From assembly GCF_002091675.1 (NCBI RefSeq), contig NZ_BDAE01000011.1:62001-126000 (forward strand): 64,000 nucleotides of DNA. The letters run 5' to 3'. The notes below the pieces were generated by a model. The model searched no databases and was not told the DNA's origin. It worked only from the letters and a program-made list of their open reading frames with translations. Shown here one piece after another: positions 56,872 through 64,000 of the stretch (its first letter is position 1; every line of letters starts with the position of its first letter). The translations under genes were made by a program, and so were the position numbers. This DNA comes from Pseudomonas luteola NBRC 103146. GTDB taxonomy: Bacteria; Pseudomonadota; Gammaproteobacteria; Pseudomonadales; Pseudomonadaceae.

Positions 56872-58860
56872 TTATCTGTCCCGACGGCTTTGTACGTATA
56901 ACCAATCGACGATTTCGCCCTGCGGTACATATCCCGCTACGGTTTCGCGCAATAGCTGCCTAATGCGAGAATAATCATCTGCCTGCACCGCTGACTTTAG
57001 ATCAGCCAGCACTAGCTTGAAGGCATCCCAAGACACGAAATCCTCACTGGCCCGCATGATCATTGGATGCTCTGTAGGCAAGACGTTGTCACCAATCAAC
57101 AGCTCCTCGTAGAGCTTCTCCCCCGGGCGCAGACCAGTGAACTCAATGGCAATATCTCCGTGGGGATTTTTCTCCGAACGGACTGTCATGCCCGAGAGGT
57201 TGATCATCTTTTCCGCCAGCTCCACGATCTTGACTGGCTCACCCATATCAAGTACGAATACATCCCCTCCCGCACCCATGGACCCCGCCTGAATGACGAG
57301 CTGAGCCGCCTCGGGAATGGTCATGAAAAAACGAGTAATGCCAGGATGCGTCACGGTTACCGGACCGCCCTTGCGAATCTGAGCGCGAAACAGCGGTATT
57401 ACAGAGCCAGAGGATCCCAAGACGTTACCGAAACGAACCATGGTAAAGCGCGTCTTATTGACACGATGAATTCCACCTTGCTCACCAAACAGCGTTGGAG
57501 CAGATTCTTGACTCAAGGCCTGTAGCACCATTTCTGCAAGCCGCTTGCTACTCCCCATCACATTCGTCGGTCGTACAGCCTTATCCGTGGAGACTAAAAC
57601 AAAGTGCTCGATACCTGCCTGAATGGCCGCCTCGGCAGTATTAACGGTACCAAATACATTGTTCAGCACGCCTTCGACAATATTGTGCTCAACTATAGGA
57701 ACATGCTTGTACGCAGCGGCATGATAAATAGTATTGACTTTCCATGACCTCAAAATGTGCAGCAAGTGTTTGTTGTTACGCACCGATCCTAGAATCGGAA
57801 CCAGAGAAATGGGCAAGGATTCGCGCTCTATAGCGCCCGCCAACTCCTGATGAATGCTATAGAGATTAAACTCCGAGTGATCAAATAGAATTAGCCCTAA
57901 TGGACCCTGGCCCATAATCTGGCGGCATAGTTCGGAGCCAATCGATCCACCCGCTCCGGTGACTAAAACAACCTTACCGCGAATACAACGCTCAAAAAGC
58001 GCCTGGTTCGGTGCAACCTGGTCCCGTCCAAGCAAGTCTGCAATATCAACTTCCTGAATATCCTCGACCTTGACTTTGCCGCTAGCCAGATCGGTAATAC
58101 CCGGAACAGTACGAACATGCAAAGGGTAAGGTTCCAACTGAGCCAATACCTCACGCCGGCGAGCACGTGAAGATGAAGGGATAGCTAACAATACCTCTTC
58201 CGCCCCGGTTTCATTGAGCATCTGCTGAATATGTTTAGGGCGGTAAACTTTAAGTCCAGCAATAACACGACAGGCAATACTCTTGTCGTCATCGATGAAC
58301 GCAACAGGTCGCATTGCACGCCCCGCACGGAGCGCAGCGACTAACTGATTACCAGCCGAGCCAGCCCCATAAATCGCGACCCTAGGCAGTCCAGTCTGCT
58401 GGCGCATAAAGGGAACACTGGTCAATGCCGCATACCAATCGCCGAGAAAGTACTGCCTAATGGCCAAGCGTAGCCCGCCAATCATGAACAAGCTCAACCA
58501 CCAGAAGTTGAAGATCATCGACCTTGGAACAATCTCGGGCTTGTCCTGATACCAGTAGATCACTAGGGACAACACTAACACCGAAAGCGTAACAGCTTTG
58601 GCAATAGCCATCATTGCGTCATACCCCAAGTAACGCATGACTGCACGGTACATACCAAAGCGGATGAACAGTGGAATACATATTACTGGAGCCGAAGCAA
58701 ACAGCCAGGCGTGACCACTAAAGGGCTCGATACTTTCAGAGGTTCCGAGACGTATGAAGAAGGCGAGCCATAAGGCGACCCAGATCAGAATCAGATCTGT
58801 AGCTATTTGAACAATACGCTTTTTACGACGACTTAGGCTGACTAATCGCTCGCGTAGCAT
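56872..58860 (-). CDS. wbpM: WbpM-type membrane NDP-sugar 4,6-dehydratase
   Basis: 662 residues. Four N-terminal membrane helices (to about residue 135) and a first Rossmann-like region (AIYGAGSAGNQLV) lead to the dehydratase domain (VLVTGAGGSIGSELCRQ). The usual catalytic Tyr of YxxxK is Met435, with Lys439 (NVMGSSKR), the known trait of WbpM/FlaA1-type dehydratases. It makes 4-keto-6-deoxy HexNAc nucleotides for O-antigen. It is 44 bases after wbpL. Confidence 0.93.
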   Translation of the reverse strand: MLRERLVSLSRRKKRIVQIATDLILIWVALWLAFFIRLGTSESIEPFSGHAWLFASAPVICIPLFIRFGMYRAVMRYLGYDAMMAIAKAVTLSVLVLSLVIYWYQDKPEIVPRSMIFNFWWLSLFMIGGLRLAIRQYFLGDWYAALTSVPFMRQQTGLPRVAIYGAGSAGNQLVAALRAGRAMRPVAFIDDDKSIACRVIAGLKVYRPKHIQQMLNETGAEEVLLAIPSSSRARRREVLAQLEPYPLHVRTVPGITDLASGKVKVEDIQEVDIADLLGRDQVAPNQALFERCIRGKVVLVTGAGGSIGSELCRQIMGQGPLGLILFDHSEFNLYSIHQELAGAIERESLPISLVPILGSVRNNKHLLHILRSWKVNTIYHAAAYKHVPIVEHNIVEGVLNNVFGTVNTAEAAIQAGIEHFVLVSTDKAVRPTNVMGSSKRLAEMVLQALSQESAPTLFGEQGGIHRVNKTRFTMVRFGNVLGSSGSVIPLFRAQIRKGGPVTVTHPGITRFFMTIPEAAQLVIQAGSMGAGGDVFVLDMGEPVKIVELAEKMINLSGMTVRSEKNPHGDIAIEFTGLRPGEKLYEELLIGDNVLPTEHPMIMRASEDFVSWDAFKLVLADLKSAVQADDYSRIRQLLRETVAGYVPQGEIVDWLYVQSRRDR

Positions 58861-58904
58861 AACTACAGCTCCCTCAAATCCTTCACCAATCCTACCAATA
58901 TGAT

Positions 58905-59924
58905 CTATCGAGAGCTTTCCGGCCTTCCTGCCTCATAACGAACGGCAAGATAGATCAAGGGAACGTAGGCAACAGCCACGCCTATAACTCCCGATAGATA
59001 ACCTGTACCAACCAAAAGTGCCGTAGGTATAAGCAAAATAGTATTGATTAACAGAACGGCCAACGTGACGGGGCGATGCCCATTGTGAAAGCGCGCAGCA
59101 GATTGGTATGCGTGACTTCTATGAGCCTCATAAACCTTTTCGCCTCTAAGCAAGCGACGAAACAGCGTAAAGGAAGCATCCGTCACAAATACACCTAATA
59201 AGATAATCCATGCCACAAAAAAAGCCGGATCAAGCCGTGCAGCCAGGAGAGAAAGACATCCTAAAATGATTCCTAAAAACCCACTGCCCGCGTCCCCCAT
59301 GAAAATTCTAGCGGGCGGAAAATTCAGAATCAAAAAGCCTAAGACGGCAGCCACTAACAGCAACGGGAGCCATGCAATGGCACCGTGTCCGGTAATCCAG
59401 AATAGAGCGGCACCGCCTGCCCCTACGCAAATCGCCTCGACACTTGCAATGCCATCGATCCCATCCATGAAATTATAGAGATTAAGCAGCCAGACCAGAT
59501 AAAACAATGCAAACGCGTTGCCCAACCAGCCAAAATTAATAGCCGTATTATTAATCATGACCGTTGGAAATCCTTGCAACCACCAGAGTCCCCAAGCAGC
59601 GCAAGCAAAATGCCCGAGCAGCCTCCACCTGGCCGGAATATGACCATGGTCATCAATAAAACCAATTAGAGCAACGCCACATGCCGCACCGAGCAACGCG
59701 ACAAGATCCGTCCAATAGAGATTAGCGCCAATAAATTGCCAGACCAAGGTAGCGATAGAAAACACGATAACTATAGCTAAGCCACCACCCCGGGGCGTAG
59801 GAATAGAGTGAGAGCTGCGCACACCAGGAATATCCATAAGATGTCCCTTTAATGCATAACGCCGAACGTAGTGTGTCAAAGCCCAAGACGCGACGACCGT
59901 GCAGACAGCCAAAAATAGCGTCAT
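58905..59924 (-). CDS. wbpL: WbpL-type initiating glycosyltransferase (MraY/WecA family)
   Basis: 339 residues with about ten membrane helices. Family motifs: HSIPTPRGGGLAIV, the acidic GFIDDHGHIPARWR, NLYNFMDGIDGIAS and RIFMGDAGSGFLG. It moves a HexNAc-1-phosphate to undecaprenyl phosphate to start O-antigen synthesis. It is expected to work with the WbpM and epimerase products. It shares one base with the frameshifted epimerase upstream. Confidence 0.92.
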   Translation of the reverse strand: MTLFLAVCTVVASWALTHYVRRYALKGHLMDIPGVRSSHSIPTPRGGGLAIVIVFSIATLVWQFIGANLYWTDLVALLGAACGVALIGFIDDHGHIPARWRLLGHFACAAWGLWWLQGFPTVMINNTAINFGWLGNAFALFYLVWLLNLYNFMDGIDGIASVEAICVGAGGAALFWITGHGAIAWLPLLLVAAVLGFLILNFPPARIFMGDAGSGFLGIILGCLSLLAARLDPAFFVAWIILLGVFVTDASFTLFRRLLRGEKVYEAHRSHAYQSAARFHNGHRPVTLAVLLINTILLIPTALLVGTGYLSGVIGVAVAYVPLIYLAVRYEAGRPESSR

Positions 59925-60882
59925 CAGCTTTCCTTGCTTCTTAAAAAATCAATTGCAGTAGCTTGGAGAGCATCGTTCACAGCTACAGGCGGCCGCCAAC
60001 CGGTGATATCAAGGTTCTTAGAAATATCGACTTGCAGGGAACGGCACACTCGCTGAGATAACGCACCCTTCCCAAGAATGGTTGCACCAACCTCTACCAA
60101 TCCTCGAGGTACAGGAATCAACCTTATGGGACGCTCTAAAAATCGGGCTAGGCGCTTAAGCAGCTCAGTAGTAGAAAGGTCTTCTCCATCACTCACCATA
60201 AAGGTCTGACCGGCAGCAGCCGGATGAAAAAGGCATGTTGAAATGAAATCCACCAAGTTGTTGACCGAAACCAGGCTGCGACGATTATCGATAGCACCCA
60301 ACGGCAATGGAATACCTTTGTCTAACCAACGTAGCATAGTAAGAAAATTGGCTTTTACGCCTGGCCCATATACCAGTACCGGACGAATAATGGTGACCTC
60401 TATTACTCCATTTCTTGCCAGCTCCATGAGCTGCTGTTCGGCAGTCCATTTTGAAATGGCATAGGCATCGGAAGGCTGGGGTGCGTCTAAGGGAGAAAAA
60501 GGTTGTTCGGGTACCGTCTCGTCACCGTTGACCTTTACCGAGCTGACAAAGACAAACCGACGCACCCCATGGCAGCCGCCAGACGCGCAAGCTTCATCGT
60601 TCCGTCGACATTTACCCGCTGGTACTCACCCAGCCCCTGCCCTGGCTTTTCGTGCATGGCATGAACCTTAGCCGCGCAATGGACGACACTCTCGACACGG
60701 TGGCGTCGAAAAGCACTAGCATCCAGACTTGTAAAATCTGCTTGACAGGGCTGTACAAGATCGCTTGCAGTCTCGATTGTCATACGAGACATCGCCACAA
60801 CCTCATGTCCCTGCTGATTTAACGCCGAGACAAGATTAGAGCCTACAAAACCGGCTGCCCCGGTTACCAGAACTCTAGCCAT
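59924..60882 (-). pseudogene. NAD-dependent sugar epimerase gene with a one-base frameshift
   Basis: Two frames make up one epimerase/dehydratase of about 319 residues. 60535-60882 gives the Rossmann start (MARVLVTGAAGFVGSNL) to LARLAAAMG. 59924-60565 continues with VRRFVFVSSVKVNGD, the catalytic YxxxK (DAYAISKW) and the C-terminus. The join is a run of four G's on the minus strand (60565-60568): one more G would restore VRRFVF after AAAMG. Resembles WbpV/WbpK-type UDP-HexNAc 4-epimerases. True mutation or sequencing error cannot be told apart here. Confidence 0.85.
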
Positions 60883-61794
60883 CTACCGGTACAGCCCTAG
60901 CAATATGAAGAGAGCTAAAGCGATCCGATCCGTTAGCTTCCGCCTGGTCTTATTGACCTCAACCAGCAAACGAATCGCGCTTAAACGTTCTTTCTTTAAG
61001 ATGATATGGGCGATACCCGGGGTATCTTCTAGACCAAGACAGCGGATGATCTTCCGCGACTCGTCTCGGTACCACCCACCTTTTATGCGCCTGATTCGGC
61101 TCAAGGCTGAGCGGACACCTACATTGGCTCCCACAACATTACCTCCATGCTGTCTGTACAGAACAGAAGGCCACGGATCGATATACCATTGCGCCTCAGA
61201 GCTACGACCATACGCGTAAATGAGCCAATCATGAAGCGCGACCTCATTGACAGCCGACCAATTTTCTTCCATGAACGCTTGTAAACGCTGAGTAAAGGCC
61301 CTACCCATCACGTAGGAACATCCGGGACCAGCCGCCTCAAAAAGATAATCATAAGCGCGCATTGGCTGCGCCTTATCCAGCAGACGTTGCCGACCATCCT
61401 CCCAAAATGCCATGACATTACCCGAATAGACCTCAGCTTGCCGTTCGATCAGTACTTGGTGAGCTCTAATCAATTTATTCTCAAGCCAGATATCGTCTTG
61501 GTCAGCCAAGGCTAGATAGTCAAATCCAGAAATGTCTATATCGCGTATCAAGCGATAGAAGTTCTTGGCTGCCCCACCAAACCGCTCGATCTGTGGCAAA
61601 ACACATATGCGAGAATTTTTAGAGGCAAGCGAAAGTACATGCTCATATGTTTCATCAGACGAGATGTCGACACTGATAAATACGACGACATCTACACTCC
61701 GCTGCTCGAGAACACTGGAGAGCTGGTCGTCAATCCAAAGCATGCCGTTGTAAGCCGCAAGCGCCACGGCGAACCGTGGCCGCCTAAGCATCAT
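60883..61794 (-). CDS. Family 2 glycosyltransferase
   Basis: 303 residues. The GT-A fold start is FAVALAAYNGMLWIDDQLSSVLEQ, with the metal-binding acidic cluster LALADQDDIWLENKL and HDWLIYAYG near residue 178. It resembles rhamnosyl- or other deoxyhexosyltransferases of O-antigen loci. The donor cannot be fixed from sequence; dTDP-rhamnose is made in this locus. It overlaps the upstream transferase by 11 bases. Confidence 0.88.
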   Translation of the reverse strand: MMLRRPRFAVALAAYNGMLWIDDQLSSVLEQRSVDVVVFISVDISSDETYEHVLSLASKNSRICVLPQIERFGGAAKNFYRLIRDIDISGFDYLALADQDDIWLENKLIRAHQVLIERQAEVYSGNVMAFWEDGRQRLLDKAQPMRAYDYLFEAAGPGCSYVMGRAFTQRLQAFMEENWSAVNEVALHDWLIYAYGRSSEAQWYIDPWPSVLYRQHGGNVVGANVGVRSALSRIRRIKGGWYRDESRKIIRCLGLEDTPGIAHIILKKERLSAIRLLVEVNKTRRKLTDRIALALFILLGLYR

Positions 61795-62692
61795 TTACAA
61801 ACCGCCTACTTGCACATAATTTCAGGCCATCGAGCAGCCCTTTGATTCCCGCCCTGGCATAGGCGAGCCGACTGCCTTTTTGCGTTGCAACAAGTATTAG
61901 TTGGTGGCATATCCCTTGCACTCCTTCCTTAACAATTAAAAGGATGGGAATATGCTTCAGCCCCGCAAGGATAAAAACATTACGTAGACGGTAATAACGG
62001 CGGAACGGTGAATGGACAGGCACTTTCCAGCGACCAAAGGACAAGGTGTCGTCCCCAATTTTGTGCTCCATCAGGGCATCGGGGACTACAAAAATCTCGT
62101 ACCCCTTCGCGACGGCACGCAGGCACCACTCCGTATCAACATAATCAATAAACAGTGCCTGCTGTAATAAACCCACATCATTCAGAACATGAACAGGGAC
62201 CAAAGTGCCTGAAGAAATACAACAAGATACCTGTATAGGTTCAGAGGCGCTTGATGGAATGATTTTCCGCACCAAACCTAATTTATCGATCCGAATAACG
62301 GGATAGTAGAAACCAAGCTCGGAGTCCCGATAAATTGGACCGACAGCGCCAACTCGATGTCTAACCGATAGCCTATCGAACTCTTGGCTAAGCGAAGCGA
62401 TCATACCTTCAGGCACCACGCTGTCCTGATCGAAAAAAATAATCCCGTCAGCGCCTGCCACTATTGCTTTTTGAATACCGATATTCTGAGCCTTGGCAAT
62501 ACCTACATTGCTCTCACATTGATGAACTTGCGCGATTTCAGAAAGTTCATCGATTTCCTCGACGCCAAGCGATGCATTATCCACAAGCATGACAGCATGA
62601 ACTTGACGAGCAATTAGCTTCAGCTGCCTGCAGAGGGCTACCATGTCGGGATGATACGTAACAACGACCGCAACTATTACTCTCAGCATCAT
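61784..62692 (-). CDS. Family 2 glycosyltransferase, rhamnosyltransferase-like
   Basis: 302 residues. VAVVVTYHPDMVALCRQL opens the GT-A domain; GIIFFDQDSVVPEGM carries the metal-binding acidic residues and FIDYVDTEWCLRAVAKGYEIFV the acceptor-side motif. This layout is common in O-antigen rhamnosyltransferases. It is the first gene of the minus-strand polysaccharide group and is divergent from the ABC permease. Confidence 0.88.
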   Translation of the reverse strand: MMLRVIVAVVVTYHPDMVALCRQLKLIARQVHAVMLVDNASLGVEEIDELSEIAQVHQCESNVGIAKAQNIGIQKAIVAGADGIIFFDQDSVVPEGMIASLSQEFDRLSVRHRVGAVGPIYRDSELGFYYPVIRIDKLGLVRKIIPSSASEPIQVSCCISSGTLVPVHVLNDVGLLQQALFIDYVDTEWCLRAVAKGYEIFVVPDALMEHKIGDDTLSFGRWKVPVHSPFRRYYRLRNVFILAGLKHIPILLIVKEGVQGICHQLILVATQKGSRLAYARAGIKGLLDGLKLCASRRFVNDA

Positions 62693-63170
62693 CCTGACCT
62701 AAATTTTCCGTCCACCCTAATGCCCGGGCCATATCTGTATTGCTGCCCTTTGATAGAGAAAAGCGTGAATTGTTCCGAGCAAAGCCAACCGTAAAAACCA
62801 TGACCGGCTCGAAGCTAACAAGCGCAACCCATCAGCCATAGCCGAGGGGTATGACCTACCAGGTTTTCTTAATCTAATGATGCAAAGCAAGTCTGAAGAT
62901 TGGAGAGACTAACCACAGTCCGGCAAGAAAATTATTCAAAAAGGGTGACGGACACCTTGCCATTGAGAACTGCGACACGTTTTTTATTTTTGCTCGCACC
63001 TTTTCACTATCTGCGCCTAAATAGGTGCTCTACCGTCCAGCCAGTTGGTGCGACACTAGACCGGCTTCCAACCAAGTGATGCTGTAAGCTAAACATCTAT
63101 ATTTGTTTAATAATTCCAGTACCAGGTCTGCTAGGAACAATCTTAACTGGTCTCTCGGTCACGAAAACCC
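62693..63170. other. Divergent promoter region of the polysaccharide locus
   Basis: 478 bases between the divergent transferase and permease genes. It must hold promoters both ways; a plus-strand AT-rich box around 63093-63105 is a weak -10 candidate. No full JUMPStart/ops element was found. Short frames here have no support. Confidence 0.5.
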
Positions 63171-63998
63171 ATGCCCAATAACGAGGATGGTATCAACTCA
63201 ATGCACCCAGGCAACTCTTCAGCACTTAACGATATCTATTCATCGATCAAACGTTCATCACTTATTGGCCTGCTGGGATGGCAGGATGTAAGACAGCGCT
63301 ATAAGAGATCCGCGCTAGGTCCATTCTGGCTAACAATTAGTATGGGCGTGATGATCGGCACTATGGGGCTGGTCTTCGGCAATATCTTTAATGCCACTCT
63401 TTACGACTTCCTACCATTCCTATCTCTTGGAATAATCTTCTGGACGTTCTTGTCATCGTCAATCAATGAGAACTGTACAGCGTTCATCGCAGGCGAAGGC
63501 ATTATCAAACAACTGCCAATACCACTATTCGTTCACATTGCTCGTGTAATCTGGAGAAACCTATTAATTTTGGCACATAATATAGTCATATTTCCCGCCG
63601 TGCTAATTGCCGTAGGCCGACCCGTAGACTGGCTTGTGCTGCTCAGCATCCCAGCACTCGTTTTGACTATCGTCAATGTTGCGTGGATCTCGCTACTTTT
63701 AGCCACAGTATGTGCACGCTACAGAGATCTACCACAAATCGTGGGCAGCCTTTTACAGGTTATGTTTTATCTGACCCCCATCATGTGGATGCCCAATCTC
63801 CTAGACGATGAGAAGGTCTTTTTCCTGCTACAGCTCAATCCGCTGTTTCACGTTCTAGATATTCTTCGGTCCCCGTTGATGGGCGAGACCCCTGATGCGG
63901 TAAGCTGGTATGTATGCATAAGTACCGCTGTGATTGGTTGGATATTTACACTTTACTTCTATAGCAAATACAAACAGCGTATTGCGTACTGGCTTTAA
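63171..63998 (+). CDS. wzm: Polysaccharide ABC transporter permease (Wzm-like)
   Basis: 275 residues and six membrane helices. A soluble N-terminus precedes LLGWQDVRQRYKRSALGPFWLTISM, the hallmark of polysaccharide-export ABC-2 permeases. FLPFLSLGIIFWTFLSSSI, LTPIMWMP and the terminal KQRIAYWL are also typical. The start is uncertain: ATG 63171 has no clear ribosome site; ATG 63201 is possible. It exports finished O-antigen chains and needs a Wzt ATPase, expected just past the window. Confidence 0.92.
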   Translation: MPNNEDGINSMHPGNSSALNDIYSSIKRSSLIGLLGWQDVRQRYKRSALGPFWLTISMGVMIGTMGLVFGNIFNATLYDFLPFLSLGIIFWTFLSSSINENCTAFIAGEGIIKQLPIPLFVHIARVIWRNLLILAHNIVIFPAVLIAVGRPVDWLVLLSIPALVLTIVNVAWISLLLATVCARYRDLPQIVGSLLQVMFYLTPIMWMPNLLDDEKVFFLLQLNPLFHVLDILRSPLMGETPDAVSWYVCISTAVIGWIFTLYFYSKYKQRIAYWL

Positions 63999-64000
63999 GG

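Noticed and set aside
63020-63060. Possible JUMPStart/ops element upstream of the polysaccharide genes
   Set aside because: Only GTGCTCT and AGCCAG fragments match; the GGCGGTAG ops core is missing.

Overview
The window is a 64 kb piece of a Pseudomonas-type gammaproteobacterial chromosome. This rests on the gene orders, which follow Pseudomonas: flagellar and chemotaxis genes running from fliE to a second cheW with parC and parP, the ccmABCDEFGHI heme-handling operon beside a FliK-like/FlhB-C-like gene pair, the Bat (von Willebrand A) operon near pepN, and wbpM near a comEA-like gene. No rRNA, tRNA, CRISPR array, insertion sequence or prophage was seen. Most of the window looks like core genome. 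The right end (about 53-64 kb) is a more AT-rich surface-polysaccharide locus.

Layout. 1-4946 (+): end of a probable DUF58 gene, then DUF4381, BatA-like, BatB/C-like and BatD-like genes, translationally coupled. 4992-9892 (+): sbcD and sbcC nuclease. 10344-14218 (-): pepN, a DUF2797 gene and a YeaC-like gene. 14341-21272 (-): cytochrome c maturation operon, in transcription order ccmA-B-C-D-E-F-G-H-I, including a 58-residue ccmD. 21407-23244 (+): a second FliK-like protein and a free-standing FlhB C-domain lacking the NPTH cleavage site. 23369-52206 (-): the flagellar/chemotaxis block, transcribed right to left: fliEFG, fliHIJ, hptB, fliK, fliLMNOPQR-flhB, flhA-flhF-fleN-fliA, cheYZAB, motCD, parC, parP, cheW, DUF2802. 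A periplasmic Cu/Zn superoxide dismutase (sodC, +) sits between flhB and flhA. 52538-62692 (-): comEA-like gene, rmlB-A-C-D (dTDP-L-rhamnose), wbpM-like dehydratase, wbpL-like initiating transferase, a frameshifted sugar epimerase and two family-2 glycosyltransferases. 63171-63998 (+): polysaccharide ABC-export permease (wzm-like); its ATPase partner would lie past the edge.

Regulation. Four convincing sigma-54 promoters of one shared design (YTGGC-N7-TTGCT) were read on the minus strand upstream of fliE, fliH, fliK and flhA. The fliH promoter follows an intrinsic terminator after fliG, so the usual fliEFGHIJ unit looks split. A sigma-28-like promoter precedes the FliK-like/FlhB-C-like pair.

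Most interesting points: the fliG/fliH split; the orphan FliK-like plus non-cleavable FlhB-C module; three nearly identical 42-residue repeats in the CheA linker beside parC/parP; hptB without its usual HsbR/HsbA partners in a 0.4 kb gap; a BatB-type VWA domain with a degraded metal site; and a one-base frameshift in the O-antigen epimerase gene.
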